A stretch of DNA of 64,000 nucleotides from Carya illinoinensis (GCF_018687715.1 NC_056759.1:3761501-3825500); one strand, 5' to 3'; positions 35,601 through 46,981 are shown, counted from the stretch's first letter. Notes: generated from the letters alone by a model not told the origin. Program-made: numbers and translations.

Positions 35601-36350
35601 AAACTGCCATTACCATTGAATGACAAAGCCTCATTCCCAGGTAACATTCATTTACCTCACCATAATTGATCGCTAAGCTCAGAACCTCATATAAAAACCA
35701 AATCCATCTTTAAAATTAATTGTGTCAGCTCGGTTTCGTTGACCAATGAACTAATTTAAAAAACTAAACCATGTTAGTCATATATCATTATTGAATCGGT
35801 GGCAGCTAAATTATGCTGGAAGGCTGATTAAACCGAAAAAGAAACAAAGAAAAAACAGGCAGACCTTCTTTACGGAAGCAGACCAGGAGAGAGCTAGACC
35901 CAAGAAGACAATGAAGAAAAAGGGGCCCCAGAGATCCCAATCACGCAACGCCTTGCCGGGATCCTCCCTATAGGGGTTCGGGAACACCACAAGCTTGAGA
36001 TTGCTGACGATTCTCGACAGATCGCGCTTTACCGTGTCCCATACCGGCTCCGTAAGCGTGTTCGGGGCCGGACCGAACCCACTCCCACCGATACTAGAGG
36101 ATGGCAGAGGAGGAGGTTCGGGGACAGATGGCACCTTTTGGTTGGAAGAGGGTGGCGGTGGTGGAGGGAGATTGGACTGTAAGAATGGTGAGGAAGAGAC
36201 AACGGGGATAGAGGCGCGCGGCGGGCTGGGCGGTCGGGCAGGAAGCACTGTGGCGGGGGCGGATTGGACGCTGGCGTGGATGAGGTTCTCGATCTCGTCG
36301 ATGTCGGATTGGGATGAAGGGTGAAGGGGTACGGTGTCGCTGTGGGACAT
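32099..36350 (-). CDS. YIP4: YIP4/YIPF6-type Golgi membrane protein, three exons
   Basis: Exons 36350-35865, 32726-32652 and 32359-32099 join in phase 0 to give 273 residues, close to the family length. The cytosolic N-terminal half is Pro/Ser-rich. From about residue 140 comes [20 protein letters not shown], the diagnostic YIP1-domain block, followed by four further hydrophobic segments including [38 protein letters not shown] and the terminal [19 protein letters not shown]. Five membrane spans are expected. In Arabidopsis YIP4a and YIP4b act with ECHIDNA at the trans-Golgi network in secretion of cell-wall polysaccharides and auxin carriers; the same role is inferred here. Intron 1 (3.1 kb) holds a LINE fragment and duplicated blocks; intron 2 begins with a (CT)n run directly behind its donor. 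Confidence 0.93.
32605..32647. repeat. (GA)21 microsatellite touching a splice donor
   Basis: A perfect GA run of 43 bases. On the gene strand it reads as a CT run starting four bases into intron 2 of the YIP4-like gene (donor gtaa then ctctct). Confidence 0.95.
32880..33020. repeat. Tandem duplication of about 70 bp in YIP4 intron 1
   Basis: The block cttatttggcatagatacat...gtcattttctacctcttt...cctataaaagg is repeated next to itself with small changes (second copy from about 32955). Confidence 0.75.
33045..33450. repeat. Spaced direct duplication of about 130 bp in YIP4 intron 1
   Basis: The block from ttctgcatacaccatgaaaa to tctcctcacatattcaa (33050-33172) recurs at about 33317-33448 with scattered changes, including the shared ctgcagtacac. 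Confidence 0.8.
34500..35508 (+). mobile_element. 5'-truncated LINE with zinc-finger part of reverse transcriptase ORF
   Basis: Open stretches at 34576-34764, 34798-35154 and 35226-35420 are broken by stops and frame changes. Together they show the C-terminal end of a plant LINE ORF2: [19 protein letters not shown], then [18 protein letters not shown], then the zinc-binding pattern C-x2-C...H-x4-C in [19 protein letters not shown] (the zf-RVT block). A short 3' untranslated region and a poly(A) run at about 35495-35508 follow. It is inserted in intron 1 of the YIP4-like gene on the opposite strand. Inactive. Confidence 0.85.
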
Positions 36351-36489
36351 CTTTTTTTCTACTGTGATTTTCTCGGGAAAGTGAAGGGACGCTACCGGAT
36401 CTGAGGAGTTTTTTGGGTTTTGGGAGGGAAGGGTTGTTGCGGATCTAGCGAGAGAGAACCGGGAAGGAGAGGACTGGTCGTTTTCTTAC

Positions 36490-37257
36490 TGAATTATAAA
36501 GTGTTAGAATTACCATCATTTTTTTTTTTTTAAATAAAACGAAGACCAACTCTAGTTGTAATATTTATATATTTAAATTATGATGTTTTTATAAATAAAA
36601 AATATAATATCAAATTATTATATTTGATGAAATAATAATACTTAGGGAGGATTAAAACTCGTTTAATTATATAGGTAAGATAAAATAAGATGTTTTGTTA
36701 AAAATTAAATAAAATATTATTATAATATAATTTTTTAATATTAATTTTATTTATAATTTAAAAAAATTAAATTATTTATTATATTTTATGTAAAAATTTA
36801 ATAAAATTATAATTATTATATAAGAAGGGAGAGTATATACAAACCAGCCCTAAATACATTTTAAATTGCAACTAAGCCAGTGATATAGCTCAAATATCAC
36901 TCAATCAAGAAAGTAAGAGAGAGAAACAAAAAAAAAAAAGTTAATATACTACTCATCTTGAAAGCTCAGCTTTAGGGAAAAACGCCTATTCCCAACTCCA
37001 ACACAAATTATGCACTGTGAAAAATGGGACCGAAAAATAAATCATTATCATTATAATTTCCTTTTTTTTCTCCTCCAAAAATGGGTCCACTTTCCCTATC
37101 ACTGTTTCAAATCATTTTAACGTTACACCAACTAATTATTATAATTTCAACGTTACACATAATACCCTCATGGAATTTTGGGAAAGAAATAGACAGGAAT
37201 TGTGTCGAAGTTGCTAAATTCAAATTGCCAAACAAGGATCCAAAACAGTTGCCCATC
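36490..37257. other. Intergenic spacer between YIP4 and VDAC
   Basis: Contains the proximal promoter of the YIP4-like gene at its left and the VDAC 3' untranslated region at its right (minus-strand genes). An AT-rich repeat copy lies at 36655-36835. No gene. Confidence 0.5.
36655..36835. repeat. AT-rich MITE-like repeat (aaatattattaaaa family)
   Basis: taaataaaatattattataa and aattatttattatattttat, as in the copies at 5165 and 42630. Confidence 0.55.
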
Positions 37258-40200
37258 TCAAGGCTTCAGGGCAAGGGCAAGACCGAACTTTGGGGCCACG
37301 TTATTGGCCTTTGAGTCGTACTCGGCTGAGAAAGTAACGAGTGACTTCGGCCTCCATTCACGCTGGCAGAGCATTGCGACTTTCCCATTGTCGGAGAAGC
37401 GTGTTTTTACAACAGTTAGCGGATCAAGTGCATGCGAGCTTCCAATCGTAAAACTGTTTTCTTTGGTAGAAAACCTGTGAGTCATTTCGGCGGCAACTGC
37501 TGTTCCATTGACAGGATTCACCAAATGAATATAAGATGCTTTCAATGCCTGTCCTCTGTCCGTCCTGCATAAACATGAGGGTCTGGTTCATAAACAATAC
37601 TAAGCAGGCCTTTTCAAATAAAATGATATGCTCCCAAGGACAGTTGTTTGGGAAAAGAATAGAAATCAAAGTTACATGACCGCCAGTTTTTGGTGATCAT
37701 TCAACAAATGCAGCAAGGGTCATACACAGAATCCTAATTAGGTAAGGCGTTTTTCCCGCTTCACCTGAGCAAAAGGATGCGACAAAGAAATTATCCACAT
37801 AATCCTCTAGTCATAAATCTTAAGCAACACTTCATTTTAACCAACACACACAACACTCATCAATGGGACCACTTTCTGACAATACAACATAAAATTCATT
37901 TTTTGTAACTCTCTATGGACACCTACGTGGACCAAATTAGCCAGCTTGGACTTCCAAAGAGCCGTACTGATCAATTGGTTTATAAGTATTATGGGCATGC
38001 AAAATCCTGTCGATGGAGTGGAATTTCTTCCTATTTTCAGCTCACTGGTAAGGTCTAATTCATATCTCGTTGACTGGGTGCTTGTCAATCGTCATAAGCC
38101 ACATGTACACATGAATAATTAATTTGAAGTGATGAATTGGTATATATTAACATTCAACAACCAGATTTCAACCAGTTCAGAACTTTCCAAAACAAATCAA
38201 AAGAGTTCCAGGTAACCCTGAGACAGTTTCTTGGCAGGTTTCTGGATCTGACTAAAACCAACCAAATTTTAAGTTCTCTCAAATGTAAGCCTGAAACCAG
38301 AGAATATCTTTGTTGAAACACAAGAGTACACACGCACACAACATAAAAACATGGGGAAAAACATACTTAAAGCAAAGAAAATAAGAACTCTTCTACACTT
38401 ACAGTAAAATTGCCGCAGAGTAATCGAGTTTATTCAAGCCAATCCCAGCATTGAACTTAGTGAAGGAAGCAGAAGCTGTATCAAATCCAACTTCACCACC
38501 CAAACTGAGATCCTTGCTCCCAATTGCAGCTGAAAGCTCCAAAATAGGTGTTGGGTTCAGTCCAATACTGGAATCAATTGCTGCATGAGGATGAAGATAC
38601 TGAACATCCAGCTGAGGTACAATGCAGAGAAAATGTCAAATATTTCCAGAGTAGCTTAGAACCGAATTTTATATTTAATCATTAAAATCATCTATATAGA
38701 AATCCATACCCCGGTTTAAGACTTTCTAAAACAATAGCTAATATGAGCCAAAATAAATGGGCTTCTAAAAGCTCCTACAGGTTTCTAAAACATAACCTTT
38801 TATAACATAAAATGACATATTGAAGACCATGGGACAGGTAAGGGAAGGAAACATATGGAAAAAACTACCTATACATCCATACATTATCCAACCACCTACT
38901 AGTAATAAATCTATGAATAAACTAACCCTATGATTCCAATACAATCAAATCGTTTTCAGTTGTATGTTACTGACCTTGCCAGACTTGTGATCAGGGATTT
39001 TGAAGTTAATTGCTGCTTTGGTGGTTGGCAAGATATCACTCACAGTCACTTTTGTAGACACCTGTGAATAGGTAAATTAGAAATACATTAAAGCTGTTGG
39101 GAGTAGACAACGGATGTTGGTAATACAACATATGGGCCAATAATGGACACACCTAGTACCCTGACAACGATAGTTAAAAAGAAAAAAAAAAATTGTCGTA
39201 AGGCAGGTTTTTAGCCTCTTACATTAGAATAAGTATCAACTTTCACATCCACAGTAGTGTTTCCACTCTTGTACAGGGTGCTTATGTCACCTAAAAAAAA
39301 CTGATCCCTCTTCAAACCTGTAGCTGTAAGTCCCTGCCATACAAAAGTCAAGTATGAAAACAGGGTAAGGTAGACAACATCATATGCAAGAGGGAGGAAG
39401 ATTAAAAAACTGTTCTTGCAAAAGAAAACAGAAATGAGAGAGCAGTATTTTTCGCATTGAGGTCCCACAACATGAGGAATGACCAATTGAAACGTCATTC
39501 TTCATGCTCAAGAAAAGAAAAAGAGAAAAAGAAAAGTCATTGTTCAAAATAATTGGCTTTGGTGACCAAAACTCAGAAGATAAAATATTTACATACAAAT
39601 CCCAAATATTTTTTGAAAAACATATTTGGATATAATGTTTACAAGAATACACATCCAGAATATTGACTTAGATCCTCAAGAAATGCGAGAACTTTCAAGT
39701 TGAATAACAAATAATCCAGATCATTCTAGCAAACAAGTCAACCACTCTAACCAAAAACATAAGTTTTGGAAAATAAGGAACCTAAAACCAGAAAATAGGA
39801 TCACACAATACCAGCCCAGTAGAGCTCAGCAATGACAGGGTAAACTTGTGATCGAAGTTGTAATCCTTGGTCAACAGGTCTGCATAGAGGTGCAAATTTA
39901 AACACAATTAAAATTGTCGAGGCAAGATACCGCAAAGTTTGAATGCTCCAAAATAATCCATGATGGCACACAGCAACAAAGGAATCAATTTCATGGGAGC
40001 ACAGAGCCAACGATGTAGATGTAAGGCTCTTCATAGTGTATGCAATATCAAAGAGGATTAAAATTATGCATGGGATTGGTTTCTTTGTATAGTCCCCAAG
40101 TTCTTTTTTTTGGCACCCGGTGTCCAAGAACAACGTCCTGACTAATCCCGGGAGGTGCACAGGCCCTTGGCCAGGATTTTCCCACAAGTGCACTTGGGGT

Positions 40201-41680
40201 AATTTAAGGAGATTTTTCCCTAGTCCAATGGCCCTTAGAGATTGTTTGCATCCAATGGGATTCAAACCTTAGACTTGGAGGGAGCATACCTCCAAGACCA
40301 AGGCCTTTACCACTTAGCCAACCCTTAGGGGTTTGGGTCTCCAAGTTGACGCATAATAGAATATATAAGAGTCTATTTGATAATGGTTCACAACATAGAG
40401 CAATGACTCTCATTACTTCATTAACACAATGATAATGCTAGGCTTTTCAAACATGTAATTTACCATCTTTGTGCCATTTATTTTCAAAATCAGAATTGCA
40501 CATTTACTTGGGCTCAAACCTTGCCATACAAATTTAGTTAATATATTTATATATACATTTATTATTGACTCTCCTTTTTTAAAAATTATTTTATGTACCT
40601 TCTATCCATCAAAGTTTCCTGCCCACAGAAAATTAATCAACTATATAATATTCTACAACCATGACTTACATGCCAATCATATAGTACATTACTTTGCATA
40701 GGCTCAAATATTGTATATGCTCCATTTACAAGGATGCGTATCACATTTCTCAAAAGTTCAAACCCTTGCAGATTTACTTGGTTTTTACAGGTCAAGTCTT
40801 GCCAGTCAGAACTCATAAATATATTTTTCAGAGGCGGCTCATCAGATGCAACAAGCAGAAAATTCGACAAATTGGATTAGGCCTGATTTGGGCAATATTA
40901 TATCAGTAGAACGATCTGTGAATTAAGACAGGAGCTAGCTGTTGAATTCACTTGAACACTTGGCCGGCTACTGGCAACTTCTTTCTCTTTCCTAGAAACA
41001 TGAGTCATTTGTAACTACAGTTACCATTTACAGGGGTGTTAGATGCAGGGGCATTAACGCCTGTTTACTTTACCTTCTACTCCATCCAAATGTCCGCCTC
41101 AGCCTTACAATCATTAGAAACATGGAAAATGCAGTCTCATCGATACATTCTGGGAGGTTTATTCAGCTAGATTACCTTAAAATTTACAATACCTACCCAC
41201 CCTGCCTTCGAGAAAAGAGAAAAAGAAAAGAAACTCTATCCATGGTAAACCTAAAATTAAAACCTCCAAAATTATATACAGGTTCCATCCTCCTGATAGA
41301 ATATATAAAATATGCAGCTGAATCTATCACTGTTACGACATGTCACTTTTGCATTGTTGCAACTAACTGTCAATTTTTTTAAACCAATTCAAGAATGCTA
41401 CTCATGCCACAAGATCAAATTTTATAGAACATGATAAACAATGCAACTTTAAAAAAAAATGTTTGCACTAATAGATCTTCTAAACTGTGGGCAAAATTGC
41501 AAGGAAATGAAACAACAGAGATCTCCTAATAATTCAATGATAAAGGGCTCTACAGCCCATATAAACCAAATCTAAAGCCCAAAAACACATACAAGAACAC
41601 ACCCTGTAGGACGGTTTCATATAGGGGATACCTTTTGCATTTTTGCCTATATCTGAAAATGATGCTGGACCACTGGCCAT
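37258..41680 (-). CDS. VDAC: Voltage-dependent anion channel (mitochondrial outer membrane porin), six coding exons
   Basis: Exons 41680-41632, 39879-39812, 39333-39223, 39061-38975, 38611-38403 and 37564-37258 join without frame conflict (831 bases, 276 residues, the usual VDAC length). The protein begins MASGPASFSDIGKNAKDLLT, the N-terminal helix of plant VDACs, then KDYNFDHKFTL, LKRDQFFLGDISTLYK, KIPDHKSGKLDVQYLHPHA and GLNPTPILELSAAIG, and ends WRPKSLVTFSAEYDSKA...FGLALALKP, the eukaryotic porin signature region. It forms a 19-strand beta barrel that passes ATP, ADP and metabolites across the outer mitochondrial membrane. It resembles Arabidopsis VDAC4 most, which is also the positional counterpart. 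A leader intron is likely: a donor-like ccct|gtatgt at about 42135 and an acceptor-like ttggcacag near 41722 lie upstream of the start codon. Intron 1 contains a SINE. Confidence 0.96.
40103..40336 (-). mobile_element. tRNA-derived SINE (Au-like), near full length
   Basis: On the minus strand it shows box A-like ggctaagtgg, then gccttggtcttgg and box B ggtttgaatccc, followed by the body with gggattagtcagg and a terminal cacccgggtgcc-type end with a short A tail. An 11-bp flanking duplication, gtccccaagtt at 40092-40102 and gtctccaagtt at 40337-40347, differs at one base. The arrangement matches the widespread plant Au SINE as I remember it. It lies in VDAC intron 1, in the same orientation as the gene. 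Confidence 0.8.
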
Positions 41681-42629
41681 ATTCAATTAGAACGAGATTA
41701 GTTCCACACCCTGTGCCAAAAAATGTCATAATATACCGTAAGTTGTAGCTTTAGCTCAAATGGCACTTCCTTCAACAAGAATGTAGCTGAGGGTAAAGTA
41801 ATGAACTAAGATGGACTGGGCGCGATGTAACATACCCATAAAAATGTTTTGCAAAGGACGTATTAAAACGGCAGGTGCATCGCAATGAAAGCAAATCGGA
41901 TAATCAAAAAATCAGTTTTTTGGATGTGAAAATGGTGACTGACACTTGATTTGGAGAATTCTAAAGCCATACAAGGAACCCCAATTTTAATCAATCAGCA
42001 TAACCACATATAATCGTAAAAGAAGTAGCAACAGAGCAAGCTCCAAACTACTAGTCTCAAAATTTCAAATCTATTCACTTCGAAAGCAGCTTCGCACATT
42101 AGGATCACACGCCCCAGAGAGAGATATGAATACATACAGGGAGAAGTCGGTGTAATTTCTGTAAGAACGGAGTTGGAAGTGAACGCCGTCGAAGAAACCC
42201 TGATGCGGCGTAGGCAACCCCGCTTCAGGCAAGAGCCGTCTATTTATTTAAATCGCCCCAGAGCGAGCGAGTGCGTGAGCTTTGATTGGATAACGGTAAT
42301 TACAGTAAGAGCCTTAATTGGTCGGTGAGACTGCCAAGTCACCATCGCGTACTTACCTTCCAACACTCCACACTCCACATTTTTTTTAATTTTTATTATT
42401 TTATCTTTTATTAAATATTTAATATATAAATAATGAATAAAAGAATTAAATTAATTTAAAAAGAATAAATTCAAAAAAAATATTAAAAAAAATTAAAAAA
42501 TTGAAAAAAAGTGAAGTGTAGAGTGTTGGGAGGTTGTGTAGCATTTCCCTTAAAATAATTGTGGAACCTGAAATTTTTTTTTTTAAGGATTCGTTCACAC
42601 ATTTATATAAAATAAAATTAGATTAAGGG

Positions 42630-42960
42630 GATGGTTGATAACATTTTTCATCTTGTTTCATTTGATTTAACTCCATTTTATTTTCTTTTTAAATATTATT
42701 AAAAAATAAAAACTTTCAAAAGAATCATTACAATTTTTTTAAATTTTTAAATAAAATATAAAAAATAATTAAAAGTTTTAAACCTCAAAATAAAAATAAT
42801 ATTAAAATATATATTCTAATAATATTTTAACTTTATAATATTTTTATTCAATTTTTTTTCTCCTCTCTTCTTCAAAATCCTATAAAATATCATAATTCAA
42901 ACTATTTTACTACTATTTACAAATTTTTCATTTTATCCCATTCAAGTATTCTCTAAAAAA
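42630..42960. repeat. AT-rich MITE-like repeat (aaatattattaaaa family)
   Basis: Begins ggttgataacatttttcatc and ends tcattttatcccattcaag; the interior has aaatattattaaaaaataaa and aataatattttaac. About 330 bp, possibly the longest copy in the window. Confidence 0.55.
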
Positions 42961-42999
42961 TCATAAAAACATAATTATATATAAGAAATAAGTGCTACG

Positions 43000-43145
43000 T
43001 ACATGTGATACAAAACGATTATATAAAAATAAAGTTACAAAATAACGTGATTTTATGCAATTTATTAAATCTATTTTATAATAAAAATAACTTTACAATA
43101 TGATGAATCACATTAAGTCACTTCACTTGTTGAAAATAAGGATAA
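43000..43145. mobile_element. MITE-like repeat, family B
   Basis: Core ataataaaaataactttaca with flanking attatataaaaataaagtta and gatgaatcacattaag. Confidence 0.5.
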
Positions 43146-43361
43146 AATGAACTTTTATCATAATTTCATGTCGTCCCATTAATCAACCATATACACTGTG
43201 CACTCGCGTGGTTCTTATGAGACCAGAAACGTGGCTAAGAAATTTTAGATTTGGACCCCTTGAAACAATCACTAAATTCGGACAACAAAAGCCCATAACT
43301 GCAACCCGATTCTATGAATAGAAATCTCCAATGAAAATAACAAAACAAAAATAGCCAGTGA

Positions 43362-44381
43362 TCAGGAATTGATGCTATAAGCTGGGATATGATACAACTT
43401 AGATGGTTTCAAACTAGCAGTGACATTGAAATACTTCAATGTCCGGATCCACTTCTCCTGGTCCTTTAACAAATGAACCGCGATCGTGTCTGGCCAAAGC
43501 TCGTGCGTGCATCTCGTGGGCGGATCTGGAAAATTGTACATAGACCACTTAGCATTGTGCCTGTTCTTAGCACGGTTCCCTTCTCGCATCCAGTCCCCAA
43601 AAGTCTTGTCCTCAGATCCTATCGTATGGTTCTTAGGAATATCAGATTCCTTAATCCACTCAACTATATCCCAGGAAACCAAATAGCCCATCCCCGACAT
43701 GTAATGCACAAAGGGATCCATGCTCGGACATGGAATAACATAACCATAGTACAAGTCTTCTCTAGGCAATGGTCTCAAAGACTCCACCAAATTGTTCACC
43801 CTGAAATAGGAATCGTCATCGGCTTTCATGACATAATGATATGGTGGGTAAGGACCAACATTTGTAGTACTGTCGGTTAGCATTTCTGGCAAGCTTGAAA
43901 AGTAGGTATAAGTCTTACCCTGCTTCATGTTCTCTTTGCAATTGAGGATTATGATATCGTCATAACGCATTATCTCTAATGCAACAAGCACCTTTTGGTC
44001 CTCCTTTGTTAGGTTGCAGAACACGAACTTGATGTCAACTTTGGCACCCACCGGAGCTTGCTGTGTGCCGTAGACGAGACGGAGGAGGTGACGGCGGTGG
44101 TATTTGTCTGCAAGTGTTAGAATGCCAATGAGTATTCGAATATCATCCGAGGAATTAGCATTTGAGGCTAACAAGTTTTCCGATGATAATGAGTTATAAT
44201 AGGATTGTGAGGGCTGCATGTAATTGGCTAGAGCACAAAACTTCAACAGGCTAATAAATCGGACTTCATTGATGGACGCTAAGATGCAAAGGAACAAGGT
44301 GATCAAGAAGAAAGCAGAAACTACAGAACGTCTCGGGTCAAGCCTTGTGCTCTTCATCTGATCTATGACTCTATTTGACAA
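43362..44381 (-). CDS. GT31 galactosyltransferase (probable beta-1,3-galactosyltransferase), 339 aa
   Basis: A single exon of 339 codons. It is a type II membrane protein: short basic N-terminus, signal anchor VVSAFFLITLFLCILASI at about residues 20-37, then a stem and a lumenal catalytic domain starting around residue 80 (IRILIGILTLADKYHRRHLL). The metal-binding DxD motif is in KADDDSYFRV at 186-195, and the conserved acidic EDKTFGDWM block is near residue 258. Several N-x-S/T glycosylation sites are present. Such enzymes add galactose from UDP-galactose to glycans or arabinogalactan proteins in the Golgi; the acceptor cannot be read from the sequence. Position matches Arabidopsis At5g57500, recalled as a galactosyltransferase. 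Nothing appears missing; start at the first Met, with Met 9 as an alternative that keeps the anchor. Confidence 0.92.
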   Translation of the reverse strand: MSNRVIDQMKSTRLDPRRSVVSAFFLITLFLCILASINEVRFISLLKFCALANYMQPSQSYYNSLSSENLLASNANSSDDIRILIGILTLADKYHRRHLLRLVYGTQQAPVGAKVDIKFVFCNLTKEDQKVLVALEIMRYDDIIILNCKENMKQGKTYTYFSSLPEMLTDSTTNVGPYPPYHYVMKADDDSYFRVNNLVESLRPLPREDLYYGYVIPCPSMDPFVHYMSGMGYLVSWDIVEWIKESDIPKNHTIGSEDKTFGDWMREGNRAKNRHNAKWSMYNFPDPPTRCTHELWPDTIAVHLLKDQEKWIRTLKYFNVTASLKPSKLYHIPAYSINS

Positions 44382-44436
44382 TTGAACCCTTCAGATATTA
44401 GAACTGATATGGTTTAAGCAGTGAGAGGTACTGTGC

Positions 44437-44450
44437 GTGTATATATATAC
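44437..44450 (-). promoter_or_regulatory. TATA-like element of the galactosyltransferase gene
   Basis: gtatatatatacg lies about 60 bp upstream of the start codon. It is palindromic, so strand is assigned from the gene. Confidence 0.4.
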
Positions 44451-44867
44451 GTGTCGTGTATGAATAGGTTTTGAATGCAGGGCCATTCGTGAATTTCTTA
44501 GATGAAACGCATGCATATGCATTAGTTGTCAATTTCGTGCAAATAAGATTAGCTACAATGCATTTTGACTTTCCTTAATGTAAGGGATCGAGGTGATCAT
44601 GGAGGGGAAAAAGGCATGGACTGATCAATAAACTTACTTATAATATGATACGTCGACATATGCCATCATGTGTTCTATATATATATATTATGGTAGAAGG
44701 CAGCATCGATCGCTGAGCTAGCTAACCTTTCATGAGTTGTCATATAAATATATATACGTATTTAGTTGTACTCGTATTGAAGTTTTTACTTTTTTTTTTT
44801 TTTTTAACATATACAAAGATTTATACCAAAATTGATAGATATTATGAAACTCATTTTAGATAGATGA

Positions 44868-45042
44868 TTTATACAAATCTCAAATAGACAAATTTAGTGT
44901 AAATTTTTGTAAAAAAGTGAACCACACTTAAAAAAAAGTGTAAAAAAAAAAAAAAACTATTTTTTACTAGTGGGATCCACTTTTATTACAAAGGATTTGT
45001 ATATATAAATTTTATCTATTTGAGACTTGTATACAACATTAT
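44868..45042. mobile_element. MITE with 26-bp inverted repeats
   Basis: The left end tatacaaatctcaaatagac and the complemented right end tatacaagtctcaaatagat match closely over about 26 bp. The middle has kccacttt-type inverted motifs and a poly(A) run. A target duplication was not resolved. Confidence 0.65.
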
Positions 45043-46298
45043 TCTCACTTTATGTATCTAATTGATAACTGATAAGTACTCTCATGCTTGACCTTAAAAT
45101 GCGTATAAAAACTCTAAAAAATTTCAATGATCCAAAAAAATCCAAGCCTCGAAAAGGACAGTCATGAATTATTAGCTACTTTGGTCTTGCTAGCACATTG
45201 CCAAAGTACTGATTCGGTCTACTTTACTTAATTAGGCGTCTTTGCATGAACATGGGTGGCCTCAATATCTTCAGCTAGCTTACTTACTGCTCACAGTACT
45301 TGAATAAAAAGCAATGCCATTTACCTTGAAAACGGGCTATATATCTATCCAAGATCAAGCTGATGCATGCTGGTACTTCTACCCCAGCCCAGAATAGGGC
45401 TCTGGAAACACGTGTTGAATTAAAAATCTTCCGGACTCCGCACGGAAATTTATTGGTTTTGAATAATGATATAAGAAATTAATCTACAGGTCAATCACAA
45501 AGTACGAAGCTCATCATCTTATCTTATATATGTTTGAAATTGAAATCAATCTCCTCCCCAGTGGAGCTGATCATGCACATCACGGGTCATGTTGCTGAAT
45601 ATATATTGGATATAATCACAAGTTGATGATCTAATTATGGCGGATAAGCAGTTTGAAGCCTTGAAAGGATAACCTGATTTTTTTAATTTGATGGCCAATA
45701 ATTTTATAACTTAGAGCATGCATGCATGCGGGAGAATATTCAAAAAGTCAAAGTGGATGGTATAAATTATAATGTTTATATTAAATATATAATGCTGTTA
45801 ACAAAGACTTATAATAGAATAATTATAAATGCTTTATTGGAGAAAACAATTCCAAGCTGTAGGCAAAAACGCATGCATCGAACATAATTCACTGAAGGTT
45901 TCCTAATTAGGAAAGAGCAAAAAACAAAAAGAAAAACGAAACCAATTTAACCAAATCACAGATTAAATTGGAATTAATTTACATAAATACCTAAGAAAGC
46001 TCTTTAACGTGCGACGGTGCCCTAATTTACATCAGGAAAGAAAGAACATAACGTGGAATCCCACAACCATGCATGCAGGCCGCACTTGAATTCAAACTCG
46101 AAAATTTCGACGTTGCGAAGTTCTATTATTCTCGTGCCTTTCCCTATATCATGTTGACCACCAAACGGACGCAGGATTCTTCAAAATCAAAATCCCCATA
46201 TACAACAGTTTTGAGACCTTTTAATAAAAATCAAACATGCCTCCTTCGGACAAAAACGAAAACAACATCATATCAGAACTGGGTGAAAGAAAAAGCTG

Positions 46299-46646
46299 TC
46301 ATGGAGAGATTGCCTTGAAGCTATTTCCTCGACAATATTGAAGTTCTAGCGAAATTTGCCTCTCTATCCGAAGTTGGTGATGGAAATTAGCAATAAACAT
46401 CTCAGCTCTCTTATCAACATCATCTTCGGAATTAGGATAACTCATCATCTTCCGTAGCGCTAGCCCCGGCCTAGTTGAAGACCCAGAATCCTCAGAATCT
46501 AAATCAAACCTATCGTCGGTGTACGCTCTCAAGCCTGGCTGATCATTGAAACTTAGTCGGCAGTTAGTGTTTGAAGAAGCACGGCCTATCACCTTCCTCA
46601 CTGCCCTGCTAAGGCGAGTCAGCACAGACCACTTGTTCACGCCCAT
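46299..46646 (-). CDS. Small DUF761 (cotton fibre protein-like) protein, 115 aa
   Basis: A single frame of 115 codons starting MGVNKWSVLTRLSRAVRKV. The N-terminus is basic and amphipathic, the middle is Ser/Asp-rich, and residues from about 78 read DKRAEMFIANFHHQLRIERQ, the short C-terminal motif that defines DUF761 (Pfam family of cotton fibre expressed proteins). Function is unknown; members are small plant proteins often linked to growth or stress responses. The family motif usually sits close to the C-terminus, as here. Arabidopsis At5g57510 in the same relative place is a short protein that I recall as similar. The ATG at 46646 is the first in frame. Confidence 0.85.
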   Translation of the reverse strand: MGVNKWSVLTRLSRAVRKVIGRASSNTNCRLSFNDQPGLRAYTDDRFDLDSEDSGSSTRPGLALRKMMSYPNSEDDVDKRAEMFIANFHHQLRIERQISLELQYCRGNSFKAISP

Positions 46647-46809
46647 GATGTCTGAGAAATATTGTATGACTGACTAATTAAAAGTATGAGTTAGTTTACA
46701 AAGCTATGATAATCCAGGTACGTACGTAGATTTCTCTCAAATGATAGTGTATAGCGAAGTTTAAAATTGGTGAACTTTTTTAGGTAGGATCTATGGAGGA
46801 GTTTACATA

Positions 46810-46981
46810 CGGCAATGCTACATACAGTCGTGAAATTATAAATGCCGCGTAATCGCTTTGAAAAAGAGTGAGGCCCACGATTAAAAAATTAGTTTTTTTT
46901 CATGCGAATTCTATATTAATTCATTTTTTTTAAATCGACTGCATGCCGCTTACACAATTAAGACTACAAATATCATTTTTC
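46810..46981. mobile_element. Mutator-like MITE, copy 2
   Basis: A 172-bp element with a perfect 9-bp duplication gtttacata at 46801-46809 and 46982-46990. Ends: caatgctacatacagtcgtg on the left and, complemented, aaaatgatatttgtagtctt on the right. It is inverted relative to copy 1 and lies about 160 bp upstream of the DUF761 start codon. Confidence 0.85.

Larger units (their letters stand above)
42350..43361. other. Intergenic spacer between VDAC and galactosyltransferase
   Basis: AT-rich, no gene. Holds a copy of the aaatattattaaaa repeat and one family-B MITE. The part right of 43200 is probably the 3' end region of the galactosyltransferase gene. Confidence 0.5.
44382..46298. other. Intergenic, no gene seen
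   Basis: AT-rich with many atgcatgc-type strings and one inverted-repeat element at 44868-45042. The frame at 46073-46318 overlaps the 3' side of the DUF761 gene antisense and is not supported. Confidence 0.5.

Noticed and set aside
35995..36324. 109-codon Gly-rich plus-strand frame
   Set aside because: Antisense shadow of the Pro/Ser-rich first exon of the YIP4-like gene.
43473..43880. 135-codon plus-strand frame
   Set aside because: Antisense to the galactosyltransferase catalytic domain; no independent support.
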